This document shows, piece by piece, positions 9,039 through 17,421 of a stretch of 64,000 nucleotides of DNA. The stretch spans positions 23,627 through 87,626 of the forward strand of contig JAMLHE010000014.1 in the NCBI GenBank assembly GCA_023957315.1, read 5' to 3'. Numbering within the stretch: position 1 is the first letter of the stretch; each line of letters opens with the position of its first letter. Under the pieces are notes generated by a model. That model searched no databases. It saw only the letters and a program-made list of their open reading frames with translations, and had not been told where the DNA came from. The DNA is from Candidatus Kapaibacterium sp. (GTDB lineage: Bacteria > Bacteroidota > Ignavibacteria > Kapaibacteriales > UBA2268). The position numbers and the translations under genes were made by a program.

Positions 9039-10475
9039 ATGAATTTAAGAAAAACAAAAATCGTTTGCACAATTGGTCCGGCATCTTCCGATATTAACGT
9101 ATTGGTCAAGATGATTGAGACCGGAATGGACGTAGCACGTCTGAATTTTTCGCACGGTACTCACGAACAACACAATGAACTGATTAATACAATTCGGAAA
9201 GCTTCGGAAATAGCAGGCAAAAAGATTGCAATTCTGCAAGATTTACAAGGTCCGAAAATCAGAACTGAACAAGTTGAAAACGGTTGCGTGATTCTCAAAG
9301 ACGGTGATGAATTTACCATAACTACTGACAATATCGGATTTGGCACATCACAAATAGTTTCTACATCCTACAAAGATTTGCCGTCCGACCTCAGCAAAGG
9401 GGCAACTTTGCTTCTTGATGATGGTTACTTGATTTTGAAAGTGAATTCAATCCAGGGAAACAATATCATCACCACAATCATCAAAGGCGGCGAACTCAGA
9501 AATAACAAAGGAATCATCGCTCCGGGCATTTCATTTTCAGCTCCTTCGCTCAGCGAAAAAGATTTAGAGGATTTGAAATTTGGACTGAGCAGTGATATTG
9601 ATGTTGTGGCTCTTTCTTTTGTTCGCTCAGTTAGAGACATTCTGGAATTGAAAACCACAATGAAAATTTTTGGCAGAATTGTACCCATTATCGCCAAAAT
9701 TGAGCGCCCCGATGCAGTATTGGATATTGACAATATAATCGCCGAAGTTGATGCGATTATGGTTGCGCGTGGTGATTTGGGGCTTGAGATGCTGCCGGAA
9801 CAAGTGCCAATTATTCAAAAAGAGTTGATTAGAAAATGTAATCACTTCGGCAAACCCGTAATTACTGCTACTCAAATGCTCGAATCTATGATTAAGAACC
9901 CGCGTCCATCGAGAGCAGAAGCAAGTGATGTAGCCAATGCGGTAATAGACGGCACAGATTGCGTTATGCTTAGTGGCGAAACAAGCGTCGGCAGATACCC
10001 AATCGAAGCGATTGACTATATGAGCAAAATAATTAAAAATGTTGAAAACAAGTACTACACTAAGGAATATGGTTACAGTATTTTCGAGGCTTATACAACT
10101 GAAATGTCCGATTCTTTGGGCAAAGCTGCTTGTATTATAGCTGACGAAATCAACGCTGTAGCAATTGTCACATTCACAAGTTCTACGACCACAGCCAAAA
10201 ACGTAGCCAAATACAGACCGCGAGTTCCAATAATTGGACTTACAGACGATTTGCGAGTTCACCGAAGACTCAATTTTGTATGGGGCGTTCGCTCAGTATT
10301 AGTCCAACCGGCAGAAAATGAGCTACTAATCCCGGATTCTTACGTCGAAGATTTGCTCAAACTCGATTTTATCAAACCCGATGACAATCTTGTTTTCGTG
10401 TCAGGATTATCCCGCGGCAACATCCGCGAACAAAACATGATAAAAATATTCAAAGTGCCCAATCACGATTATTAA
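9039..10475 (+). CDS. pyk: Pyruvate kinase
   Basis: Converts phosphoenolpyruvate and ADP to pyruvate and ATP, the last step of glycolysis, in the cytoplasm. The N-terminus KTKIVCTIGPAS and RLNFSHG, the active-site signature around AKIERPDAV and ARGDLGLE, and the TATQMLESM and MLSGETSVG motifs are all intact. Its 478 aa is the usual length. It starts one base after the upstream PLP-enzyme stop, which suggests translational coupling. Together with the class I aldolase and Pta-AckA elsewhere in the window it indicates active glycolysis with acetate production. Confidence 0.97.
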   Translation: MNLRKTKIVCTIGPASSDINVLVKMIETGMDVARLNFSHGTHEQHNELINTIRKASEIAGKKIAILQDLQGPKIRTEQVENGCVILKDGDEFTITTDNIGFGTSQIVSTSYKDLPSDLSKGATLLLDDGYLILKVNSIQGNNIITTIIKGGELRNNKGIIAPGISFSAPSLSEKDLEDLKFGLSSDIDVVALSFVRSVRDILELKTTMKIFGRIVPIIAKIERPDAVLDIDNIIAEVDAIMVARGDLGLEMLPEQVPIIQKELIRKCNHFGKPVITATQMLESMIKNPRPSRAEASDVANAVIDGTDCVMLSGETSVGRYPIEAIDYMSKIIKNVENKYYTKEYGYSIFEAYTTEMSDSLGKAACIIADEINAVAIVTFTSSTTTAKNVAKYRPRVPIIGLTDDLRVHRRLNFVWGVRSVLVQPAENELLIPDSYVEDLLKLDFIKPDDNLVFVSGLSRGNIREQNMIKIFKVPNHDY

Positions 10476-10508
10476 GAGATTTAAGCATCATAAATTATTG
10501 AACTAATC

Positions 10509-11021
10509 TTAATTCCTAAAATATGTCCTTACCAAATCTTCACTTTCTTTGATGTAGCGTACAGACAGACCTCGGTTTTTGCCGATTTCGATTAGTGGTA
10601 TTGGCACAAAAGGTGTGATTAGCTCGAGAATCTTGCCTTTATCTAAGGCATTCATTTTGGCTATCACGTCGTGCATTGGGTGTTCGCCTGTAGCAATAAT
10701 AGGGCGAGCGTCAAAAGTTTCCTGAATTGCATCAGTGCTGATTTCAAATTCATCAAATTGCATGGGTTTTCCTTCTTTTATTTCAATAATATCTTCTATT
10801 CCTGCTTTTTTACGCAGTCTGTTTATCACTTGGCTAATTTCCAATCCGGCAATACGAGCGGCTTGCTCTAAAGTTGCCACTTTCGCAACAGTTTTGCGAA
10901 GTATTGGATTTTTCAATTTCACAAATTCGGGAGCAATGGCAATAAGTTCATCTTCAAGTTCGGGAAAATTATCCAATAGCTCGGCAACTTTGGTTTTGGG
11001 TGTTATGGTGTGTTTTGACAT
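10509..11021 (-). CDS. DUF1858 plus DUF2249-like two-domain protein
   Basis: Residues 1-75 resemble DUF1858 (ITPKTKVAELLDNFPELEDEL and the IAGLEISQVINRLR helix). Residues 88-165 resemble DUF2249 (FDARPIIATGEHPM, GKILELITPFVPIPL). Such domains commonly occur next to hemerythrin/DUF438 proteins and are suspected of redox or NO/O2-related roles. That is family knowledge, not proof. Its ATG overlaps the stop of the upstream DUF438 gene by one base (TAATG), so the two are translationally coupled. It is convergent with pyruvate kinase, with 33 bp between. Confidence 0.8.
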   Translation of the reverse strand: MSKHTITPKTKVAELLDNFPELEDELIAIAPEFVKLKNPILRKTVAKVATLEQAARIAGLEISQVINRLRKKAGIEDIIEIKEGKPMQFDEFEISTDAIQETFDARPIIATGEHPMHDVIAKMNALDKGKILELITPFVPIPLIEIGKNRGLSVRYIKESEDLVRTYFRN

Positions 11022-12256
11022 TACTTTTTATCTCCATAGCTCAACAATCGTTGCTCGCCCTCTAATTGACGGTGCGTTGTAAGGTCTTGAGTAACTTCGA
11101 GAGTTCCGAGATAATCTCCGTTTTTGTCGCGAACGGCATAATATTCGATGAAAACGAATTTGCCTTGAAAATTAATCCAGAACGCAGTTTTATCTTCACG
11201 TCCGGAACGGAAATCTTCGATAATTTTGTCAACTATGTGCATACTCGATGGGGGATGGCACAATCGCACATCGCGGAGTAAAATAGCACGGCTTCTATCG
11301 AAGACTCTGTCTTTGCCTTCGGAGAAGAATTTGACTTTATCGTCTTTGTCCACGAAAGTAATGTCAACGGGAAGTGTGCTCAAAATGCCCAACATTTCTT
11401 CATAATTCAATCTGCCTGTAGGGAAATTGATGAAATCATCTTTTACATTTTCGGTTTTTTCGGTGTTCAAAGAGACTTGCGGCTTCCATTCAATTTTTGG
11501 GTCGTAAAGGCAATACCCGTATTCGCCCGTTTGTTGGTAAATTTCGTACCAATCAATTTCAGTCAATTTGTCCAAAGTCATCGGCAGTAGAATTTTTTCC
11601 TCTTTCACAATCATATCGAGTATTGCAAATAGTGCAGGCTCAATCAATGTTTTATTAATTATCGCGAAATCTCCGGCATCATCAATCACAACGAGTGAAT
11701 CTAAAATCCCTTTGAGTTGCTCGCGAATTTCGTCGTGTTTGCCCCACATTACCTTTGGTGGCGCGGTGATGCCGATTTTTTCGAGATAGGGGAAAATCAA
11801 AAATTCTTTGCGTTTGTAGTGTTTGTCAATATCCATGAGTGCATTGAAGTTGCCTTTCAATGCCATCATTTGCTTTTTCAAATCATCAACTGCTATTTCC
11901 GGAGCGATTTCGCCAATTTGCTTTTTGATTTCAGCTATTAAATTCTCGATTTCACGATTTTCTTTCTTCATGGTATCAACCGGGTGCCCGGGCAATACAA
12001 TTTTTACTGCCGAGAGGTCAATTCTACCTTGCAGCACGAAGCTGTGAATATCGCATAGTTTTTGAATTTCATCTACGGGCAATCCTTCGGCTACGAGTTC
12101 TTGCTCTACTTCGACGACTTCGCCGTAAGGAATGTTGGTCAAAGTAGCTTCCAATTCCGCACGGACTTGTTCGGGATTGTCACCCTTGTGTAATTTTAAT
12201 ATTAGCTCTTTAAGAATGCTTTTACGATTTTCAGAATTATTTATCAACTCACTCAT
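11021..12256 (-). CDS. DUF438 - hemerythrin HHE - PAS sensor-like protein
   Basis: Three parts are visible. DUF438 covers residues 1-85 (ILKELILKLHKGDNPEQ, IPYGEVVEVEQELVAEG). A hemerythrin-like HHE bundle at about 110-245 carries metal-ligand candidates (HKRKEF-type HYKRKEFLIFPYLE, WGKHDEI). A PAS domain at about 285-400 (PVDITFVDKDDKVKFFSEG, FRSGREDKTAFWI) is followed by LGTLEVTQDLT. The family has a proposed role in sensing oxygen or NO through a di-iron centre. No kinase or DNA-binding output domain is present, so the signal may pass to the coupled DUF1858/DUF2249 protein (inference). Confidence 0.85.
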   Translation of the reverse strand: MSELINNSENRKSILKELILKLHKGDNPEQVRAELEATLTNIPYGEVVEVEQELVAEGLPVDEIQKLCDIHSFVLQGRIDLSAVKIVLPGHPVDTMKKENREIENLIAEIKKQIGEIAPEIAVDDLKKQMMALKGNFNALMDIDKHYKRKEFLIFPYLEKIGITAPPKVMWGKHDEIREQLKGILDSLVVIDDAGDFAIINKTLIEPALFAILDMIVKEEKILLPMTLDKLTEIDWYEIYQQTGEYGYCLYDPKIEWKPQVSLNTEKTENVKDDFINFPTGRLNYEEMLGILSTLPVDITFVDKDDKVKFFSEGKDRVFDRSRAILLRDVRLCHPPSSMHIVDKIIEDFRSGREDKTAFWINFQGKFVFIEYYAVRDKNGDYLGTLEVTQDLTTHRQLEGEQRLLSYGDKK

Positions 12257-12435
12257 TGCATCTACCTAAATTATGTTTTGTAAAATTTGAATCAACTTTC
12301 ATAACAGACTAATTAATCCGATTTCTATTTTAAAGAATCTTACAAATTTTTCTCAAAAAATGAAATAAAATTTTGGGCATAAGTAAATGTACTTATATTT
12401 CAACAACTTAAAAAAGCCATATTGCATATAGCAAG

Positions 12436-12627
12436 ATGAACAATAGTAAGAAAACATATCGCAACAAAATTGACGGACAATCTGAATCATATTCGGAACG
12501 AAAAGTCATTGCCGAAAAAATCATCATCAAACTTGGCGATTTCTACTATGACAAGAACGGTCTAATCAAAATTTTCAGCCAAACCAACAACAACAAGAGC
12601 GGCATAGTCTTCAACCAAAAAGTGTAA
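12436..12627 (+). CDS. Small Lys/Asn-rich hypothetical protein
   Basis: A 63-aa frame starting with ATG, rich in Lys, Asn, Ile and Ser, without signal peptide or membrane segment. It lies alone in a 470-bp intergenic gap between divergent genes, on the same strand as the downstream T9SS protein. No recognisable family and no strong ribosome site. It may be a real small gene or a chance frame in AT-rich DNA. Confidence 0.35.
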   Translation: MNNSKKTYRNKIDGQSESYSERKVIAEKIIIKLGDFYYDKNGLIKIFSQTNNNKSGIVFNQKV

Positions 12628-12724
12628 AAAATTTGTAACCAAATCAATCGTTATGGTTTATAGTATTAAAGATTGATACTATTTTGTTAAATTTGTAATC
12701 ATTAATTATAAACATTAAGGTTTT

Positions 12725-15700
12725 GTGATGAAATTAAGATTCGTACTATTTGCTTTTGCTCTTCTACCTTTGTTCATTGTAGATGCTTATTCCCAGATAG
12801 GCAGAGACTACGTCCCGTATTATATTGATAGTGAGTATCTGCACAACTATCCCCAATTTAAGAACTTACCACTATATACCAGATTAAGACACAACCCTGA
12901 CCACCCAATACCTAAGGACAACTTTATAGCACCTGAAAGATTTATGTCTGAAGATGGAATTGAAATCGTCAATGTCTCTTCGACATGGAGAAATGCCCAA
13001 ACTGAAACATGGATAGCTGTTAATCCACTGAATCCTCAAAATATAATTGCTACTTCGAATGATAATGAATATATAGCCGGTTTTGACGGATTCAAGATGT
13101 CTGCGTTTGTTACCGATAATGGAGGCAAAACATGGAGACACAGCCCAACACCACGCAATTCCGGACAATGGTTTACCCCAAAAGGTAGCCAAGCAACAAT
13201 TTTTGACCCGGGAATCGCATTTGATTCCAAAGGTCATGCATACTATGTTTATGGCTTTGCAAGTACAGAAGGTAGTGAAGAAGAATCCGACAAAAGACAA
13301 AACGGAGTTTTTGTTGTCAAATCTACTGATGGCGGCTCCACTTGGGATGCAATTAAAGACGGCTCTCCAAATGGTATCAATGCTGTAACGCTTGATGCTT
13401 TTAGTGCTGCCGGCAACCCATTCCACGACAGATATTCGATAGCTTGCGATTTCAGTCCCAATTCACCTCATAAAGATAATGTTTATATTTCTTGGCGTGT
13501 GTTCCGCGGTATTAATGGTATAGTGTTTTCGCGTTCAACCGACGGCGGAGAGACCTTTTCTAGCTATAATAAAATAGCAGATAACGGACAAGCACCCGTA
13601 CCGGCTGTTGGACCAAATGGCGAAGTTTATTTGGCTTGGATTGACAGAGGGGCTAATAACTTAGCGTATGCTATGTTTGCACGTTCGACAAACGGTGGAC
13701 TATCTTTCTCGTCGCCAATTGAAGCACAAAGAGTTACCAGTATTGGTGACCTAAATGCTTCTAACGGCAGAAACGAATTGGTTGATAAAAGAAACATTAG
13801 AGTTTCATCTCCGCCACAAATTGCGGTTGATATATCAGGTTCTGCTTACAGCGGTAACATTTACATCGTCCAAGCCGGGCGTGAAGCAAGTAGCCTTAAT
13901 TATGGAATTTATTTGTCTAAATCAACAAACAATGGCACAGTTTGGCAAAAAAATATTCGCATTGATAACTCCCAAATCCGAAACGATATGTATTTCCCGA
14001 GTATTTCTTGCGACCCCGTTACTGGAATGATTGCTGTATTGTATTATTCCTCACAAGACCAACCGTCTAATAAACTTGTTGATGCTTATGTTGCCATTTC
14101 GATGAATGGCGGTGACACATGGAGACATATTAAGGTATCTCCTTTCGCTCATTCATTTGAACACAACAATAGTGTATTCCCACAAGGTCCGACAGGGGGC
14201 GTCTATTGGGGAGATTATACAGGCATAAGTGTGTATAATAGCCGCATTTATCCATTGTTCTGGATGTCAGCTCATCAAAATTCACTCTATTATTATAATG
14301 ACCTCTATACAGCATTGCTTTCTCCTGCTCCTAAGCCTCCAACAAATCTATCTACTGATGTTGTAATGGAGCCTAAAGTGGCAATTAAAATTAATTGGGT
14401 CAATCCGACTCATAGTTTATTGGGAGATGAATTAGACGAATTCAAAATTAACATTTTCCGAAATAGCGTAAAGATTGGCGAAGTTCCAAATTCTCAAGCC
14501 GCTTCATATGTTGATAATGATGTTGTTTCGGGTGTGAATTATTCATATAGTTTGCAAGCTGAAATGCCAAACGGACTTACGAGCACATTAGCATACATAT
14601 CGGCAATAGGAGGTGGTAGTCCGAAATCAATGCCTCCGACTGAAATTTCATGGCGTCCCAATACAGACGGAATTTTAATTTCATGGCGTAATCCCTCTAC
14701 CAATATTCACGGAAATGATTTGCACGACAAACTCAAATTTGTTGTTCTGGATTATAACACCGAAGCTGTTTTGGGAACATTTGAAGATAATCTTGCTGCG
14801 GGCGAGATTTCGACAGCTTTGATTAGTTTGCCGAAGGAACAATTTCACAGATTACGTTTCAAATCTATGACTGTTCGTGGTTCGATTGAAACATTGAGCG
14901 ATTACTCGCAAGAGTCAGTTTTAGCTTATTCCGGCGCTCCACTTGATGATTTATCCGAAAATTTCGACAATGCAAGTTCACTAACACCACATTACAAAGA
15001 AGGCACTTGGGGCATTACAAATAAGAAATCATCAAGCCCACCAAATTCATTTACTGACTCACCTGACGGTGATTACTTAGCTCGTACAGACGATGACCTT
15101 ATTTTTGCTCCTGTTGTGATTAAAGCCGGCAAATCAACATTTTCATTCGAGCATATTGCTTTGCTTGATACTGTGACACAAACCATTGATGGAATTGTAT
15201 GGTATGATGTTGGAGCAGTCTCTTGGTCAAATGATTTCGGTAAGACTTGGAATTACTATCATTTTTGGAATGCAGCAAGTTCGTCTAAATTCATTTTGAA
15301 TGATTTGGCTAATAGCCAATGGGAACAAGTTGCCAAAGATATGAGCCAATATATTGGCGATACAATTATCTTCAGATTTTCGATGCGAACAAACAACATT
15401 CGCCAAGCTGAAGGGTGGTTTATTGACAATATTGAGCTAAACGACTCTCCTGCAGGAGTGGACAGTGACATAATCACTCAATCGTTAATTTTCACCTATC
15501 CAAATCCTGTTAGCGATGCTTCACAATTGCAAATTGATTTGACACGTTCGGCTAATATCAACGTTTCACTTTATAATTCGCTCGGTATCAAAATCATGGA
15601 TTTAACCGACGAATTTGCAACTCAAGGACGCAAAATTATGAAATACGACCTATCGAGCATAAATTCCGGATTGTATTTCTATCGTATCAATATGGACGGA

Positions 15701-15736
15701 ATCACTAAGACTATTCCGATTTCGATTGTAAGATAA
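12725..15736 (+). CDS. Secreted Asp-box (BNR/sialidase-like) protein with T9SS sorting domain
   Basis: Signal peptide at 1-23. The N-terminal half is a beta-propeller with at least six Asp-box motifs (TDNGGKTW, STDGGSTW, STDGGETF, STNGGLSF, STNNGTVW, MNGGDTW). A fibronectin III-like region covers about 545-640, and a jelly-roll-like domain about 745-910 contains another SNDFGKTW and GWFIDNIEL. The type A T9SS C-terminal domain (residues 925-1003) has YPNPVSD, SLYNSLGIKIM and SGLYFYRI. Asp-box propellers include sialidases but also many non-enzymes. I could not identify the sialidase Arg triad, so enzymatic activity is not claimed. The likely fate is export by T9SS and surface attachment or release. 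Confidence 0.88.
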   Translation: MMKLRFVLFAFALLPLFIVDAYSQIGRDYVPYYIDSEYLHNYPQFKNLPLYTRLRHNPDHPIPKDNFIAPERFMSEDGIEIVNVSSTWRNAQTETWIAVNPLNPQNIIATSNDNEYIAGFDGFKMSAFVTDNGGKTWRHSPTPRNSGQWFTPKGSQATIFDPGIAFDSKGHAYYVYGFASTEGSEEESDKRQNGVFVVKSTDGGSTWDAIKDGSPNGINAVTLDAFSAAGNPFHDRYSIACDFSPNSPHKDNVYISWRVFRGINGIVFSRSTDGGETFSSYNKIADNGQAPVPAVGPNGEVYLAWIDRGANNLAYAMFARSTNGGLSFSSPIEAQRVTSIGDLNASNGRNELVDKRNIRVSSPPQIAVDISGSAYSGNIYIVQAGREASSLNYGIYLSKSTNNGTVWQKNIRIDNSQIRNDMYFPSISCDPVTGMIAVLYYSSQDQPSNKLVDAYVAISMNGGDTWRHIKVSPFAHSFEHNNSVFPQGPTGGVYWGDYTGISVYNSRIYPLFWMSAHQNSLYYYNDLYTALLSPAPKPPTNLSTDVVMEPKVAIKINWVNPTHSLLGDELDEFKINIFRNSVKIGEVPNSQAASYVDNDVVSGVNYSYSLQAEMPNGLTSTLAYISAIGGGSPKSMPPTEISWRPNTDGILISWRNPSTNIHGNDLHDKLKFVVLDYNTEAVLGTFEDNLAAGEISTALISLPKEQFHRLRFKSMTVRGSIETLSDYSQESVLAYSGAPLDDLSENFDNASSLTPHYKEGTWGITNKKSSSPPNSFTDSPDGDYLARTDDDLIFAPVVIKAGKSTFSFEHIALLDTVTQTIDGIVWYDVGAVSWSNDFGKTWNYYHFWNAASSSKFILNDLANSQWEQVAKDMSQYIGDTIIFRFSMRTNNIRQAEGWFIDNIELNDSPAGVDSDIITQSLIFTYPNPVSDASQLQIDLTRSANINVSLYNSLGIKIMDLTDEFATQGRKIMKYDLSSINSGLYFYRINMDGITKTIPISIVR

Positions 15737-15758
15737 GGACAAAATTATTGCTTTTTAT

Positions 15759-15793
15759 AATGGGATTTCAATAAACGAAATCCCATTTTTTTA
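15759..15793 (+). terminator. Rho-independent terminator
   Basis: Perfect 11-bp stem AATGGGATTTC / GAAATCCCATT, 7-nt loop, then a T-run. It lies 22 bp after the Asp-box protein gene. Confidence 0.87.
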
Positions 15794-15844
15794 TATAAAT
15801 AAAATACTGCCTTAAGCAATTGAAATATAAGAAAATAATAATAT

Positions 15845-15880
15845 AAAAAAAATGGATTGACATAAATATGCCAATCCATT
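15845..15880 (-). terminator. Rho-independent terminator of the PLP-enzyme gene
   Basis: Stem AATGGATTG / CAATCCATT with a run of T on the minus strand. It lies about 20 bp beyond the stop of the minus-strand transsulfuration-type gene. Confidence 0.75.
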
Positions 15881-15901
15881 TCTATTATTGTTAGAATTTT
15901 A

Positions 15902-17149
15902 TTAATTCATATTATCTGCGATTTGATGCGCTTTCATGAGAGAGTCTTCATTTACTAAGCCGACTTCTGCCAAACATTCTACCAATCGTTCAAATGTTCG
16001 CCCGATTTCAAAATCCAAACCGAATGAAAAGCGAATCAAACTGCCCGACATTCCGATTTCATGCTGCATATCCTCAGGTATTTCCGATGATGTACTGTGG
16101 CTTGGCGAACTGAACAAAGTCTTATAAAAGCCCAGGCTGACAGCAAAATAACCGACCAAATTGTTTTGCATGAGCGGCAATAATTTGTTGGCAATTTCAT
16201 CAGATTGAACATCAATTGTCACCATGCCGCCCCATCCGAAACCCGGATTTAGGAAACGTCTCATCAGTTGATGTTGCGGGTGTGAACGAAGCCCTGGATA
16301 GACGACTTTGATTCCGATGCGCTCGAGTTGGCGTGCAATAAATGATGCATTTTTGGAATGCTGGTTCATCCTGACGTGTAAAGTGCGGAGATTTTTCAAG
16401 ATACTCGCTGCTCGCAAACTGTCCAACGTTGGACCAAGCAACATAATAGCACCTGAATTGACATCTTTGAGGCTCGCAATGAAATCGTGGTCGGCACAAA
16501 CTGCTCCACCAACTGCATCGCTGGCGCCATTGATAAACTTAGTCAAACTGTGTACTACAATATCGGCACCGAGATTTTTCGGGGAAATTAGCATCGGAGT
16601 AAAAGTGTTGTCAACGATAAGTTTGCAATTATGACGCAATGCAATTTCCTTCAAAGCCGGAATATCAGCAAGTTCGAGCATTGGGTTGCTCATTGTTTCG
16701 CAATAAATTACTTTCGTATTGGCAGTGATTGCCGATTCGACTTCTTCCAAATCCAAAATATTCACAAAATTCGTATTGATTCCCAAGCGTGGGAAAAAGT
16801 TTTTCATCAGTGCAAATGTGCCCCCGTAAATCGTACGACTTGACACGATTTCATCCCCTTGTTGGCAAATTTGCAACAATGTTGTGCTGATAGCGCCCAT
16901 ACCACTTGCTGTGACGTGAGCCGATTCCGTATTTTCTAATAATGCCAATGCATCCGACAAAAATTTGTTCATCGGATTCATATGTCGTGAATATAAATAG
17001 CAACCTTCGATTTCTTGTTGGAAAATTTCCGCCATTTTCTCGGCGCTCATAAAGGTAAAAGTTGATGAATCAGTAATGGACGGATTGACGCCGCCGAATT
17101 CACCAAATACAAGATAATCTTGTATCCTACTTGCCGGTTTATCTTTCAT
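15902..17149 (-). CDS. Cys/Met-metabolism PLP-dependent enzyme (transsulfuration family)
   Basis: Member of the cystathionine gamma-synthase/gamma-lyase, methionine gamma-lyase and O-acetylhomoserine sulfhydrylase family. Motifs: YLYSRHMNP at 51-59 (cofactor phosphate Tyr/Arg), ASGMGAI at 81-87, Tyr in RTIYGGTF (Y108), VDNTF (D180) and the Schiff-base lysine in HSLTKFINGASD (K204). The loop reads YGGTFA where methionine gamma-lyases have YGCTF, so the characteristic lyase cysteine is absent. That makes a classical methionine gamma-lyase less likely, but the substrate stays open. Single gene with its own terminator; divergent from the TonB receptor, 272 bp away. Confidence 0.88.
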   Translation of the reverse strand: MKDKPASRIQDYLVFGEFGGVNPSITDSSTFTFMSAEKMAEIFQQEIEGCYLYSRHMNPMNKFLSDALALLENTESAHVTASGMGAISTTLLQICQQGDEIVSSRTIYGGTFALMKNFFPRLGINTNFVNILDLEEVESAITANTKVIYCETMSNPMLELADIPALKEIALRHNCKLIVDNTFTPMLISPKNLGADIVVHSLTKFINGASDAVGGAVCADHDFIASLKDVNSGAIMLLGPTLDSLRAASILKNLRTLHVRMNQHSKNASFIARQLERIGIKVVYPGLRSHPQHQLMRRFLNPGFGWGGMVTIDVQSDEIANKLLPLMQNNLVGYFAVSLGFYKTLFSSPSHSTSSEIPEDMQHEIGMSGSLIRFSFGLDFEIGRTFERLVECLAEVGLVNEDSLMKAHQIADNMN

Positions 17150-17335
17150 ATTTGTATCCTGCTTTTAACAGTTGAATTAATAATTATTCAAAATTGCACA
17201 AAATTTTCCATATATACAACAAAAATCGTAATGAATTCGAGCAATCATATCGTTTTTCCATTCAAAAAATCACAATTTCAAGAACAATCTCAGTATTAAT
17301 AGTAAGCAACATTTTGGTTACAGAATTTCAAATAA

Positions 17336-17368
17336 TTTCATTATTAGGTGCATACAACTTTATATTTG
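17336..17368 (+). promoter_or_regulatory. Candidate Bacteroidota-type promoter of the TonB receptor
   Basis: TATATTTG (17361-17368) fits the -7 consensus TAnnTTTG. TTTC 21 bp upstream is one base off the -33 TTTG. It is about 50 bp before the start codon. The -33 box is imperfect, so this is tentative. Confidence 0.35.
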
Positions 17369-17421
17369 TATGCAACTGATTTGCAATATTGTTTAAAGTA
17401 ATTATTTAATAAGGTGTACAT

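Noticed and set aside
9627..10262. 211-aa frame antisense to pyruvate kinase
   Set aside because: Pyruvate kinase is complete and conserved on the other strand; the antisense frame has no recognisable motif or ribosome site.
12884..13426. 180-aa frame antisense to the Asp-box protein
   Set aside because: It lies entirely inside a well-supported T9SS gene and shows no domain features.
12725..15736. Annotation as sialidase
   Set aside because: Asp-boxes alone are not diagnostic, and the catalytic Arg triad, Tyr and Glu could not be located.
15902..17149. Annotation as methionine gamma-lyase
   Set aside because: The diagnostic loop cysteine is glycine (YGGTFA), so only the family can be named.
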